64,000 nucleotides of DNA. Source: Alitta virens (Eukaryota; Annelida; Polychaeta; Phyllodocida; Nereididae). This document shows positions 26,158 through 38,464 of this stretch, piece after piece. The translations under genes and the position numbers were made by a program. The first letter of the stretch is position 1. Each line of letters begins with the position of its first letter. The stretch lies in NCBI GenBank assembly GCA_932294295.1, contig OW028581.1, positions 17,342,662 to 17,406,661 on the forward strand, in the 5' to 3' direction. The notes under the pieces were generated by a model, which saw only the letters and a program-made list of their open reading frames with translations, was not told where the DNA came from and searched no databases.

Positions 26158-27755
26158 GTCTATCTATCTATCTATCTCTATCTAGCTAGCTACATGTCTG
26201 TCTGTCTGTCTATCTCTATCTAGCTAGCTACATGTCTGTCTGTCTATCTCTATCTCGCTAGCTACATTTCTGTTTGTCTATCTCTATCTAGCTATAGCTA
26301 CATTTCTGTCTGTCTGTCTATCTCTATCTAGCTAGCTACATGTCTGTCTGTCTATCTATCTAGCTACATGTCTATCTGTCTATATATCTAGCTAGCTACA
26401 TGTCTATCTGTCTATCTGTCTATCTGTCTATCTATCTATCTATCTGTAACAGAACAATAATTTTAACTCTGGCGTATGGCTATTATGCAGTGGTTGAAAT
26501 ATCATTATATAAGTTACTGTCGTTCTTTTCTTCTTTTCTTTCTTTCTTTCAGTCAATCAATCTATCAATCTATTGTCTATCAATTAGAGCTGTACACCTT
26601 TATCTTTATAATGATACGATACGTATCACGATACAGTAAAACCGATATGATACGTATCATGATACATATCGTTAAGCTATATCAATGAAAAAAGCCTACA
26701 ATACTGACAATCCATTATGAAATGTAATGAACTAATCTTAATGGAATAATCCAGACTTTTGTTTAATGTCATTAAAATTAAAGTGGCTGATATTTTTCTT
26801 TAAAAACACGGAACATCTGGGTAGCAGGTGTCTTATTTGCTCAAAAACGCCACTCTGCATGCCATTTAATCGTATCGTTATTATTACCTAACGGTTATCA
26901 ATACCCCTATCATTATCCATGTACCGTTACAAGCGGTATATCGAGAACCGGTGTACAGCCCTACTATCAATGTATCAATGTATCAATCAATCAATCAATC
27001 AATCTATCTATCTATCTATCTATCCATCTATCTATCTATCTATCTATCCATCTATCTATCTGCCTGCCTGCCTGCATATCAATCTATCAATCAATAAATC
27101 AATCTATCTATCAATCTAATCCATCTATCAATCAATCTATCAATCTATTATCAATCTATCAATATCACTCAATCAATCAATATCAATCAATCAGTCAATC
27201 TATCAATCAATCAGTCAATCTATCTATCTATCAATCAATCTATTAATCTATCAATCTATAAATCTATCTATCAATCTATTGTCTATTAATGTAACAATGT
27301 ATAAATCAATCAATCAATCAATCTATCTATCCATCTATCTATCTGCCTTCCTGCATATCAATCTATCAATCAATCTATCTATCTATCTATCAGTCAATCA
27401 ATCAATCAATCAATCTATCAATCTAATCCATCTATCAATCAATTAATCTATCAATCTATTAATCAATCTATCAATGTCACTCAATCAATCAATATCAATC
27501 AATCAGTCTACCTATCTATCAATCAATCTATTAATCTATCAATCAATCTATAAATCTATCTATCAATCTGTCAGTCTATCAATCTATCTATCAATTAAAT
27601 TATCCATCATCTATCTAAGTATCAATGTATCTATCGATCTATATTTCCTTCTATCCATCTATCTATCTGCCTACTTGCCTGCATATCAATCTATGAATCA
27701 ATCAATCAATCTATCTATCAGTCAATTTATCTATTAATCTATCAATCAAACATTA

Positions 27756-27847
<92 letters not shown>

Positions 27848-28175
27848 AATCTATTAATCAATCAATCAATCTATCTATCTATCTATCTATCAATATATCA
27901 ATCAATCAATCATGATCAATCAATCAATATATATATCAATCTGAATATCTATCAATCAAGCTATCAATCAATATCAATCTATCTATCAATCAATCTATTA
28001 ATTAAGTTATCAATCTATTAATCAATCTATCAATATATCAATCTATCTATCAATCAATCTATTTATCTATCAATCAATCAATATCAATCAATCTATCTAT
28101 CTATCTATCAATCTATCAATCAATCTTTCAATTCATCAATCAATCAATTTATCAATCAATCTATCCATCTATCAA

Positions 28176-28207
<32 letters not shown>

Positions 28208-28330
28208 AATATATTAATCAATCAATCAAACAATCAATCATGATCAATCAATCAATATCAATCAATATATCTATCAATCTGAATATCTATCAATCAAGCT
28301 ATCAATCAATCAATCTATCAATCAATATTC
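25980..28330. repeat. TATC/AATC tetranucleotide satellite with higher-order structure
   Basis: About 2.3 kb of CAAT, CTAT and CTGT tetramers with a 62-bp (TA)n core near 26,090-26,155. It is interrupted by unique DNA at about 26,450-26,545 and by a hAT-type MITE (26585-26963). Longer blocks recur in order. GCATATCAATCTAT appears at 27,074, 27,353 and 27,681. A block with GAATATCTATCAATCAAGC appears near 27,943 and 28,276. The implied higher-order period is about 280-330 bp. The Ile/Tyr/Ser/Leu-rich open frames here are simple-repeat artefacts. Confidence 0.95.
26585..26963. mobile_element. Non-autonomous hAT-type element with 8-bp target duplication
   Basis: The ends are TAGAGCTGTACACC (26585-26598) and, inverted, TAGGGCTGTACACC (26950-26963), with one mismatch in 14. 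They are flanked by an exact 8-bp direct repeat CTATCAAT (26577-26584 and 26964-26971). The TAGGGCTG-type ends and the 8-bp duplication are the signature of the hAT superfamily. The 379-bp body has no coding capacity but contains repeated ATACGTATCA(C/T)GATA palindromes. The flanks are satellite, so a chance CTATCAAT cannot be wholly excluded. Confidence 0.8.
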
Positions 28331-29713
28331 TATATATTATACATGTGTGTAGCACCCAAGCCATGTATGCCCCTTCCTCAGGTTGAGAGGCTTAATTAAC
28401 ACTTTTCCATGTATTTTGAAAAAAAAAATTTTGAAAAAAAAAATCTTAGGCAGGGTGAATACAATGGTCAGTCAGTCAGTCAGTCAGTCAGTCAGTTATA
28501 ATGAGTAATTTTTAAGCTAGCCACTTGAATTTGGCTATATTATGACACATTTGGGTTCAGTATTATAGTCATGCAAGATATACTAGCCCATTTTTTTGTT
28601 TCCCTTTCCTTTTTTTTTCCTGTCTTTATCTTAACATAAACTTTTTTGGTTACTCAAGACCATTTTGCATAATAAAATACCCTTCTGGCATGATGAATTG
28701 ATTGAATTCGGATAGTGCAGCCTTCTACTATCTTGACAGACATAGTAAGAACTTTTATTTCTTTTGAATTCACACATGAATGTAATCAGATTATTATAGG
28801 CATAATGATAATTTTTAGGCTCTAGACATAGTAATTTGTTACAATGAAATAAGCCGAGTATACCATGGAGAAAAGGTTATTACATACAATAATTTTGAGG
28901 CATTGCTATGTAGTCTCTGTTTTGAGATGGCCCCTGCTTCTGTTAATCAGAACAAGCACCTCATCATGCCTCTTGGGCTACATCATTGGGGACCATCTCA
29001 AAACGATAAACTGCTGAGAATTTTTAATTTAAGAAACTTTCTACTTTTAATCAGAAGTTATACAAATCAGGTTATTTATAAAATTATTATTATAAGTTAA
29101 ACATGTTATGGTACACTTACTTTATGCCCAGCTAGCAAATGCACTTGACAATATAACAATACAATCAGAATCTAAAAATCTATAAAATCGAATTAAAATG
29201 AAGTCAATTGATGTATATAAACTTGAAATAGAAGAATCAGGTAAAGGCATATTGAATAAGTGAGTCTTTCAGCTCTTCATGAAAACTGACGTTAAGAGTT
29301 TTTCATGAAGTGAGGAGGTAAGCCATTCCACAGCAAGGTATTATTGTTATGCATATACATTTTTGTCTTGATGAATGGGTCTAATTGTGTTTAACAAGTC
29401 TTAGAACCGTTTCGGATGGAGACAACTAAGAGAAATAAAGCTAGATATAGAGATAGATAGATAGATAGATAGATAGATCTTAAGAATAATGTGATTTTAA
29501 CAGTGAGGTGGTCTTTTGTAACAGTGAGTTGTCTCAACAATGAAGTGGTCTTGATAGTGAGGTGTTAATAGAGATGTGGTCTTAAAGTGGTCTTATTGGT
29601 GATGAGTTCAAACTAGCATGTAGACACTGTACATGCCACTTCGTATAGACTACAACACTATGAATATATTCCCGTTTTCGGATTAGTTAATACAGTGTAT
29701 ATACTGAGATTAG
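28331..29713. other. Non-coding spacer with short microsatellites
   Basis: No gene is seen. It contains (GTCA)n at 28466-28496, two A runs near 28,420-28,441 and (GATA)n at 29450-29477. The 65-codon frame at 28903 has no recognisable features. Confidence 0.6.
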
Positions 29714-30535
29714 GTATGATCAATCAATCAGTCAGTCAATCAATCAATCAATCAGTCAATCAGTCAATCAATCAGTCAATCTATCTATCTATCTCTCCAT
29801 CTTTCTTTCTGTCTGTCTGTCTTTCTGTATTTGTCTTTCTTTCTTTCTGCCTGTCTACTTTGTCTTTCTTTCTTTCTTTCTTTATGCCTGTCTTTCTTTC
29901 TTTCTTTCTGCCTGTCTACTTTCTGTCTTTCTTTCTGCCTGTCTACTTTCTGTCTTTCTTTCTTTCTTTCTTTCTTTCTGCCTGTCTTTCTTTCTTTCTG
30001 TCTTACTTTCTTTCTGCCTGCCTTTCTTTCTTTCTTTCTGTCTTTCTTTCTGCCTGTCTTTCTTTCTTTCTGTCTTTCTTTCTTTCTTTCTTTATGCCTG
30101 TCTTTCTTTCTTTCTTTCTGTCTTTCTTTCTGCCTGTCTTTCTGTCTTACTTTCTTTCTGCCTGCCTTTCTTTCTTTCTTTCTTTCTGCCTGTCTTTCTT
30201 TCTTTCTGTCTTTCTTTCTTTCTTTCTTTATGCCTGTCTTTCTTTCTTTCTGCCTGTCTTTCTTTCTGTCTTTCTTTCTGCCTGTCTTTCTGCCTGTCTT
30301 TCTTTCTTTCTGTCTTACTTTCTTTCTGTCTTTCTTTCTGCCTGTCTTTCTTTCTTTCTGTCTTTCTTTCTTTCTTTCTTTATGCCTGTCTTTCTTTCTT
30401 TCTGCCTGCCTTTCTTTCTTTCTGTCTTTCTTTCTGCCTGTCTTTCTTTCTTTCTGCCTGTCTTTCTTTCTGTCTTTCTTTCCTTCTTTCTTTCTGCATG
30501 TCTTTCTTTCTTTCTGTCTTTCTTTCTGTCTCTTT
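29714..30535 (+). repeat. 0.8-kb polypyrimidine tract of TTTC/TGTC/TGCC tetramers
   Basis: A CAAT/CAGT run (about 29,718-29,780) passes into about 750 bases that are almost purely pyrimidine on this strand, built from TTTC, TGTC and TGCC tetramers. The marker TTTATGCCTG recurs at 29,881, 30,091, 30,228 and 30,379, showing nested higher-order duplication. Two very long Phe/Leu/Ser frames here are artefacts. Such mirror-rich homopyrimidine DNA can form triplex (H-DNA); that is known chemistry, not shown here. Confidence 0.95.
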
Positions 30536-32204
30536 TTTTATTTTGCTTTTCTCTTATATTACTAATGTAACTTTTTAAAGACTTTTTTCAGTAAACTTTG
30601 TGTAAAAAAATGAAGTTCCTTCAATTGTGACTAATATCTAGCAAACAAGCTCAAACAGCTATTGACTTGTGAACTTTATTATTAAGACAAGAAACTGAAT
30701 TAATGAGGCTGACTTATCAAACAAGATGGATAAGCATCATAATGTACACTGCTATCTGCATACAGTAGACATCGGGTCAAGGGGTGCGAGCTGATAGGAA
30801 AGGGGGCAGTCAAAAAAAGGGGGGGGGGGGTGTTAATTGGCTATCAGATAAGGGAGAAGTGCCTCTGCCTGACATCTGGGGTGAATATGATAAACTATGA
30901 TTGGCTGTTAAGAGGGGTAAAGTTCTATCATTACCATTCTGTCGGGAACGCTAGAATTTATGAAAACAAACTCTTACGAGCACTTTTTTTTCCTTACGAT
31001 CACTTTTAATGAAAAAAATCATGAGTAAACTATAGACCCTGGGTCAACTTTTAGTGAAGGTTTCAAGTCAATAGGGCAGCTGGAACATATTCAAAAAAAT
31101 GTTTAAAGGTGAAAATGAGCCTCAGAGCATTACCACTGAAGTGTAGCTGTTGCTGCCTGCCTGCCTATCATTACCAATTAAATGGTAGCGGTAGAGCGCT
31201 ACTATTTCATGATAATTCACTCGACTGTAACTATGGATATTTTTTGCCAGTTTACCTAGATAAACAAAGTGATTAACTATGTAGCCAATAGGCTGAGCAT
31301 AAACTTAAGAAATCTTCTCTTAAAAAACAAGAGAAATGGATCCATATTTTTTTAGTTTAGGCAATTTTTCTGAATTGCCTGCTTGTCAGAACAAGAATAG
31401 CGTAAACTCAACACATGAACACCTAATTATTCTGTAAATTCATTGTTAGACCTCCAATACCATATCATCATATGCCAGCCTATAGACTGTAAGAGAAATT
31501 GATTAATTTACTTCAGATGAGTAAACAAGCACACCATGTACACTGTTCAGAATTAGGTCGCTGGGCTGATACTGAGGTGATGACACAGTGTTGAGTCCCC
31601 ACCATATTATGTACACATGAACCCTATGGGTGGGGTCTTTTGACTTAGCATTGACAGGACACACTGGCCTTAATTTGTTTTTTTTTTACAATATTTAGTC
31701 TGACAAGGCACTGAAATGTCGGACATGAAATGATTTTGTGACTGACTATCAAAAGAAGATTTCGCGGACACTGATACAGTGAAAATAATTTTTTTCTTTA
31801 CTGTTTATTGACATTTTATTGCTATGATATTGACAATTTTACAACATAATAACATTGCAATTATTGATACTTACTTCACAGATAATTGTGTCACATAATC
31901 GCAAATGGTGAAAATCTAAAAATCTTCCAGCATTAACAAAATGCATAAAATGATCAATAGATAATGAATTGTGTCCCTACTGATAAATATGACCAATAAG
32001 TGCACATTCAACAACACAAAACAACTAACGATAATTTCCCACCACTGAGAACATAAATAATCCAATGTTTATAAATTTTTGCAACAAGCTGAATAAATTT
32101 GCATCACATCTTCTGCACAGCAAGTTGCAGCAATGCCTAGACGGAAGGCATATGAGCCAGAGTCCAAGTGTATAATATAAAATTCTAGATGCATTTATAT
32201 ATTA
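30536..32204. other. Spacer and TADA3 3' flank
   Basis: No gene is seen. It has a G homopolymer near 30,820 and several T runs. Minus-strand polyadenylation hexamers (TTTATT on this strand) occur at 31804 and 31815, about 0.4 kb beyond the TADA3 stop. A truncated SINE lies at 31,555-31,665. ATCATTACCA blocks near 30,935 and 31,168 resemble one near 25,535 and may be another old repeat. Confidence 0.5.
31555..31665 (-). mobile_element. Truncated SINE, minus strand
   Basis: On the minus strand it reads AAAAGACCCCACCCATAGGG, then an ATATGGTGGGGACTC block. These match in order the AAAGACCCCACCC and GGTGTGGACTCC blocks of the SINE at 15.1 kb. The head is missing. Confidence 0.6.
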
Positions 32205-35200
32205 TTAGCCCTCTATAATTTCAATCTGTTTAACAATTTGTTCCCGCTCTCTCATTGCTTTCAGAGCCATATCCTTCTCTTTCTTGGTCGGTGTTCGTTT
32301 CTTTTGACGAGCCATCTGAATTTTGCGATACGCATCCATGACCTGCAATCATAAACAATTAAGTATTAATGCAAGTCACCCTTTAATAAAAATGTTTTGG
32401 AATCTTGAATCTTGAACTCCATATTAGCCAGTACACATGCTAAAACAAGAGCTTTGGATTTCCAGACATTGCATTGCAGCATTCGTTAACAAAGTCCTGG
32501 GCTCGTGGCCGTCAGTGGAGTTTTGGGCAAGAACAACATTAATGCGGATAGGGGAAGATTGTAGATTGGAGACCTATCTGTTCTTGCTGTTCAGGATGTT
32601 ATGGATCGCCCATGAATGTCGTCTTTTTTGCTTGCAACTTCAAAGACTGCCGAAACTTTGCTAACAAATGTTACAATCACCAGATCACCATGCGACCACA
32701 AAGCTTTAGTAGAGAAGTTGAGGATCAGGTGTACTCGTAACTAAGCAATTTGAAGGTATTCAATGAATTTAGGAATCTGACAGACAACACAAGAACATCT
32801 TACATCTGCATCAGCAGCCGCCATCCTTCGTCTGAGATCCTGTCTCTTCATCTCTTTCTTCGCCAGCTCGTACAACATTTTAGTGGTTCGTAAGTTGTGT
32901 TGACTCAAGACCCGAAGTTCTTGCTGTTTGCGTCTTAGCTCGTTAAGTACGTCGTCATCTGGGTCGTCGTCAGGGAGATCATCAAAGTCTAAGATTCCTG
33001 GGAATTCAAGAATATATGAATTAAATTTCACATTGACAATAACCCATAATTAAATTTCACATTGACAACAACCCATTTAGTCAGACAGAGTATGTTATTT
33101 CCCTCGGCAATGACAATGGTTCAATTACCGCGCCCGTTAAATGCTGTGTTCTGTCGAACAAAGAAGTTCTTTAAATATCGCCGAATCTGAAGTTACGTAA
33201 TTATATAAAGCATAAAGGTTCACATGACTACAATAAGCAATCTACACTGTAAAATTCTTTGCTCCCCTCTTGAAATTATGGAAAACCGAATATTTTATGC
33301 ATATAAGGGATGTTCCATCAAAAAAGAGGGGGGGGGGGTGTACCAGAAAATGTTCAGACCCCTCCACCCCCAATATCTGTTTTTTGACAGACCCTCCCAC
33401 CCCCGCTTTGTCCTACATTAAGAGATATTAAGAATACACTCTCACGGCCATGATGCTTTCCGGCCAAAGTACAAAGACCAAAGCCTTCCGGAACACATTG
33501 CCTGTTTTCTGTTACAGGTACTGGTCAACCACCCCCTCTTTCTCTTTTGGACGACCCGCTGTTTCAAAAAATCTGGTCCGCCCTTTTAAATGGAATAGCC
33601 CTCAGCGGGTTTGACAAAACACTAATTTTGTTTGCCAAATATTAAACTGTTACATCATTATATGGCTTAACTGCACCTGAATTTCCTGAAATTAATGTCA
33701 ACTTGTAACATCAGGCAGTGCATAATTCATTTTGCCTGCAGCAGATGGCTTAATTATTTAGAAAATAACCATCATCCAAGAACAGGTTGTCAAGGAGAAA
33801 GCTTACAAAAACATGGACTTGTCTGTTTTCCTTATGCTCAATTTGACAAATAAATTTTAACAGATAAAAAGATAATAATTCTGCACAAGATTAATAAAAG
33901 CTGTTCCATTTAAAAAAAGAGGTGGACCTGAAAATTTTTTGAATTTTGACAGGTTCATCCCCCCCCCCCCCCTCTCCTTTTTTAAAAAATGGAACAGCCC
34001 TAAGCTAAGAATAGTCCATTTACTCACCTTGTTCCTCCAGCTCTTTCTTAATACGTCTTTCAAGTTGAGCAGCATTTCCCACGTTCAACTGTTTGGCTAA
34101 AGACCTCGGAGACATCGTAGCTGCTTCTGCAGCATCTGAGATCAACATCATTTATTTCAATATCAGAATCATACCACCAAATGACAACAGAAACGGTTGA
34201 TGTTCAATCCCAGATAATGTATCAGACAAACAGTGTTCCGTAATAAGTGACTAGTATATTCATACAAGTTTAACACTAAAATAATTTGGGCCACACTTAT
34301 TTGATCTTTAGCTTCGCAGGATAAATTCTAAGGGTCAGCTAAATAAAATTTCATATCAAATAATTTTATTTTATTTTCTGTCAGCACACCTTTCATTATT
34401 TTGATGAATCTGAGAAGCTAAAAATTAAATAAGTGCCGTCTGCTGTCTCAAGTAATAACGAATACCATTTTATATTCCATTTATTAGGCATACCTTGCAA
34501 CAAACTGATTTGTTAATTTAATTCTTTTATCTTTCCGATTACCACAACAGACCTGTTTCCATGTCAACGTCCTCCAAAGGAGTCATGATGTTCTCCTCGA
34601 TGAGAGCAGCAACCAGGCGCTGCGTCAAGTGACCGAACGGCGACGTATCTTCGTCACTGTTCAAATCCAAAGGCAAAGCAAAGTCGTAGCTGTTTGTGCA
34701 GAGAGGGACAGAGAAATGCAAAGGCTTGCAATTAGACACACACATCATTACCAGAAATACAGCAGCAATATCTAAACATCTTAAGAGAATATCAGCACAT
34801 CGGGGAAGGATGAAGCATGATCATTAAAAAAAGCAACAATGGCAAGAAAAACTACTAGAGGGCAATGCCACCAATGCAGATGAAGCACAACTAGATGTCG
34901 TCATCATTTATTGCAAAAAAAAATTGTTACTGAATGAATGACATCATTGGACAATGCTTAACTGCTTTGGTGGCAGTGATCTCTGGTGATACTTTAACGT
35001 CCCATTGATTCTGCGAGTATATGCAAGTACAAATTAGGCTGTTCCATCTAAATTAAACAACTAAAACATCACTAATGTTCCAGTTGAATTAAAAACTATG
35101 TTGTATATACATTGCATGTGACTGCATTGTCAATTTATGAATCTATTCATTATTTATCACTGGTAAATGAATTACATAATAGTTTCTCATAGGATAATAT

Positions 35201-38200
35201 TAAGACTATTTATCTGTCTAAAGAACAAGTTCTAAGGCAAACTTTATAACACTGAATTTTCAATGTTCATGTTAATTAAATACATCCACTTTCAAATAGA
35301 ACAGCCCCCATTAAAGCAAAGAAATTAGTTTGGGCATGTATCAATGACAGCAACTTAAAATGCTTTACAAATCAGTATGACAATGGAGTACACAAAAAAT
35401 GGAGACAGTAAAAACACACAGATAGATGCATGAAGCTAACTTAATAATGGTCGACATATAATCTTAACATTTCTTCCAAGAAAGCAAATGAGGCAAGCAT
35501 AAGCAAGAAAGAGACATTAAACTACATGAAAAAGTTCAATAATCGACAACAAGTACTGTCTGAAGTCTTAGTTACATTATATGCATAAACTGGCGACATG
35601 AAATGTTTCTTAGAATTTCTTGCCATTCATGCTTAAGTTACATGGCATAAATCAGATTACGATCATATAAAATGATCTGACTCTGTAAAAATTGTATAAA
35701 TAATAGTGATGTGTAGAATTCATGTTGCAAATTGTAGAATTAACTTTCGACAGAGCAAACTATACAAAGCAAACCAAGTGTCAATTAATATTGACTGAAT
35801 ATCCTGGATCGTCTGATCATACACACTCGTCAAGACTTTGTCTAATCTTAACACTTCAAAAGTGGCACTGCTTCGTGATGCACAACATACCCATTGGTTG
35901 CAGCGATTCCATCTTCACTCTTAATGACCTTTTTGTGGTGGTTATTTTCAATACTAGAACTGGAACTATTTGCTGTGCTTCTTCTTCTTTCAATTGGCTT
36001 ACTACCTGTGGATTATAGCAACATTCTCTCTCATAACTTTCACATGACTTATATTACAATATAAATAAACTGAAATTGCACAAATAGAATAAAAGTAGAA
36101 ACAGTTTTTTAACTCAGTAGTTACCATTGCAGCTTCTACCTTCCCGCTGTTCTTCCAGCATGTCCTCCTGCGCCCATTTATGGGAATAATGTTTCCCTAC
36201 ACTCGGAACTTTCTGATAATCTGCGTCATCCTCGTGTGATCGCAGAATATCTTCAAGAACCTACAGAAAAGCAAGGAGATAGTTATCGGTTTCACTAACA
36301 TAAACATATTCCTATTTCTAAGACACCATGACACTATATGCTGCACATAATTTTGGTATGTTTTATTTCATGCCTTTACTTTATTATATTTTCTTTATTT
36401 ATATATAATATTATTTTATTTTATTCTCTTCCTTTGCTTTTTTATGACACATGTATCTGCACTGATATTGCGTTGTCAATAAAATAATATATATATAATA
36501 CTTTGCCTATTATTTCATGAGGCATAGACTAATGACTAATGAAATTCACAACTTCAGAAACTGATTGTGATCAGCCCAACATCATCACCATTTGCAAAGG
36601 CTAGTTGTTGTGTGTCAAACCAGCACTGATATATAAATACTTCTACCAGACTAATAATATATGAACCAATTACCACGATTATCATGATTACATAGACATT
36701 TCAAGTATAAGTATTAGACTACTGTCACGTACCTTTAAATGTTCTGGCCCTATTTCCATACAATATGGCTCCAGATTTGCCCAGAATCTATTTGGAGCAT
36801 CATTTTTGGGAACCCTTGGCTGTTCCGGTGGCTTGTTAGCAGGAGACTCAGGAAATTCATATTCAGATATTTTCAAGGTCTGAAGAGAAAAAAAAAATAA
36901 TGTCAACATACCAGTATTTTCTGAATTGGGAAGACTGGAACATTTTTATATAGTATAAAATTTGGAGTTTCCTTAGATATCTAAAGATCTTCAATTTTAG
37001 GCCAGCAGGATAGTTTACTATTTCTGCAGACCTTTAAGTGATAATTGGGTGTAAAACTTAATTTAACATAACCTTTCAAATGTAATTACAACTGCCAACT
37101 ACATTCTAGTATATTACCCTACTGTATATTGCAAACTTGATGGCATATTCATGCAGACGAAATTGGAGTAAAAGGAAACCATTTTAATTCAAGTTAGGGA
37201 GGTTCCAGTTAAAAAATATGTGGGAGGGGACAGGAGGTTTTTGAAAAAGTGGGGGGGGGGGGGGATAGTTGACCAGCATTTTCTTAATATCTTAATGTAG
37301 AAAAAAGAGGGTGTCTGAAAATGTTCCTGTCCACCTCCCTCTTTTTTTAAATTGAACAGCGCTTAAGGATTATTACATTACGGGTGAATAAAATATGAAA
37401 AAAAAAAAAATTCTTGCTTACAATGTCTGAATCAAGTGTCTTTTCACTGACCTGTGCCTTGCCCTTTGGTCTACTAGCTGTTGCTGGAGGTGCAGACGCT
37501 TTTCCTCCGGCATCCTTGAATTTTTTGCTCGGTTTTTCCTCAGTTTTGCCTCCTCCTCTTTTGCTGGAGTCTGGCTGCTGTCAAAGAACATGACATCTCA
37601 GACACAAATATATAATAAATTACTGAACAAATAGATATTCTAATCCTCTCTTTGAAATAGTTTTAAATATCTATACAGCAATGCTAGTTCATGCAGACAA
37701 TCTGTTCAATATACAGATAGAGTACTTAATACTACTTATATATACCTATTTTCATCGCAATTATTCCAACTTTGTTTGCGTTTTCAGAAAGAATTTGAGT
37801 CTTATGTCCATTAGAAATACTGCAAATCTTATGTAAAAGATGATTTTCAATATATATCTTTTTAATATAAACACTTTTAATGATAACCATTTCTCTCGCA
37901 CCCCTTTTCCTTTAGCTTTATCAGGCTTGCCAGTTGGTGCAGGTGTTTTATTTTCTGCCCAGTTTGACAAAACTTTCATCTCGCTCTCAAGCTGCCGCAT
38001 TCGTTTTGCCACTGAGGCCAAAAGAGTTTCCAGTTCTGTTTGTAATGTGTCCAGTTCCTCGATACCAATTCCATCTTCCTCCGTTCTCAATAATACTGAA
38101 AAGGAACAATATTTAATATTACTTATGGAGACATCAATGTCATTATCTTATGATTCTGATGAACATCAGCAACAAAAGGAGCTCCGTCACTATTTTGAGA

Positions 38201-38464
38201 TATATATTTGAGACAACAAAATTGATACCTGTTGCATGACTAAGTACTATCTTATATGGACACATGAAAGCTACAGCAGTATGGTCAACATTAGAATATC
38301 TCCTGTTCAAGTTGAAATCATGCAATACCTTGAGTATATCGAGGGCACATTCGAGCATGATCCACAGGTTTCAGGTCGGGAAATTGCAGCGGACATTCTC
38401 TAGGCTCACTGTTCCTCTCCAATCGGTCTGCCCCGCCCCCACTTCCTTTCCCTTTACCTTTCAT
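32205..38464 (-). CDS. TADA3: Transcriptional adaptor 3 (ADA3/NGG1 family), HAT complex subunit
   Basis: Ten coding exons on the minus strand: 38464-38329, 38095-37902, 37577-37452, 36879-36733, 36260-36125, 36005-35891, 34689-34553, 34135-34028, 32997-32804 and 32342-32205. They give 476 aa (human 432) with consistent phases. The N-terminus has CPLQFPDLKPVDH and CPRYT, then EDGIGIEELDTL (residues 52-63), both family hallmarks. PKNDAPNRFW (176-185), GKHYS-x2-WAQED (223-234), FGHLTQRL-x5-EENI (303-319) and the C-terminal coiled region with RQKKRTPTKKEKD follow. ADA3 links the GCN5/PCAF acetyltransferase to activators in SAGA and ATAC. A further 5' UTR exon is likely, since an acceptor precedes the ATG by five bases (38469/38470). 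The Lys/Gly-rich residues 1-12, the Lys-rich stretch at 111-150 and the Ser-rich exon at 35891-36005 are not conserved. The weakest boundary is the donor at 37902 (GTGCGA). Confidence 0.95.
33307..33602. mobile_element. MITE copy 1, AGGGCTGTTCCAT family
   Basis: The left end GGGATGTTCCAT (33307-33318) pairs with an inverted AGGGCTATTCCAT (33590-33602). Inside lie a G run, a C-rich stretch with CAGACCCCTCC and a second half with CCACCCCCTC. It lies in the last-but-two intron of TADA3. Non-autonomous DNA transposon by structure; superfamily unknown. Confidence 0.6.
33898..34001. mobile_element. MITE copy 2, AGGGCTGTTCCAT family
   Basis: Compact 104-bp copy. AGCTGTTCCATTTAAAAAA on the left is answered by the inverted AGGGCTGTTCCATTTTTTAA on the right. 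The centre has a 13-C run. It ends about 26 bases from the exon at 34028. Confidence 0.65.
34288..34438. mobile_element. Small MITE with CACTTATTTGAT-type termini
   Basis: CACTTATTTGATCTTTAGC (from 34294) is answered by an inverted CACTTATTTAATTTTTAGC ending at 34435, and both continue with TTC, one base, CAG. The body is about 150 bp and AT-rich. The outer sequence GGGCCACACTTATTTGATCT also occurs near 13,535, so this is a family. It lies in a TADA3 intron. Confidence 0.6.
35035..35308. mobile_element. MITE copy 3, AGGGCTGTTCCAT family (diverged)
   Basis: TAGGCTGTTCCATCTAAAT at the left and inverted GGGGCTGTTCTATTTGAAA at the right enclose about 240 bases of AT-rich DNA without the usual G/C runs. 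Only the ends support the call. Confidence 0.45.
37196..37364. mobile_element. MITE copy 4, AGGGCTGTTCCAT family
   Basis: GGGAGGTTCCAGTTAAAAAA at the left and inverted AAGCGCTGTTCAATTTAAAA at the right. Inside are a 14-G run, GACCAGCATTTTCTTAATAT and CTGTCCACCTCCCTC, resembling copy 1. It lies in a TADA3 intron. Confidence 0.55.

Noticed and set aside
25864..27737. Several open frames rich in Ile, Tyr, Ser and Gln
   Set aside because: They are translations of TATC/AATC tetranucleotides with no splice context or conservation.
29695..30570. Open frames of 291 and 244 codons rich in Phe, Leu and Ser
   Set aside because: The longest frames in the area, but entirely made of TTTC/TGCC tetramers. 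Overlapping frames on the same strand are all open.
37761..37901. Extension of the TADA3 exon past 37902 in the open frame
   Set aside because: The continuing frame runs into intron-like AT-rich sequence unlike the family. The GTGCGA donor gives the phase needed by the next exon.
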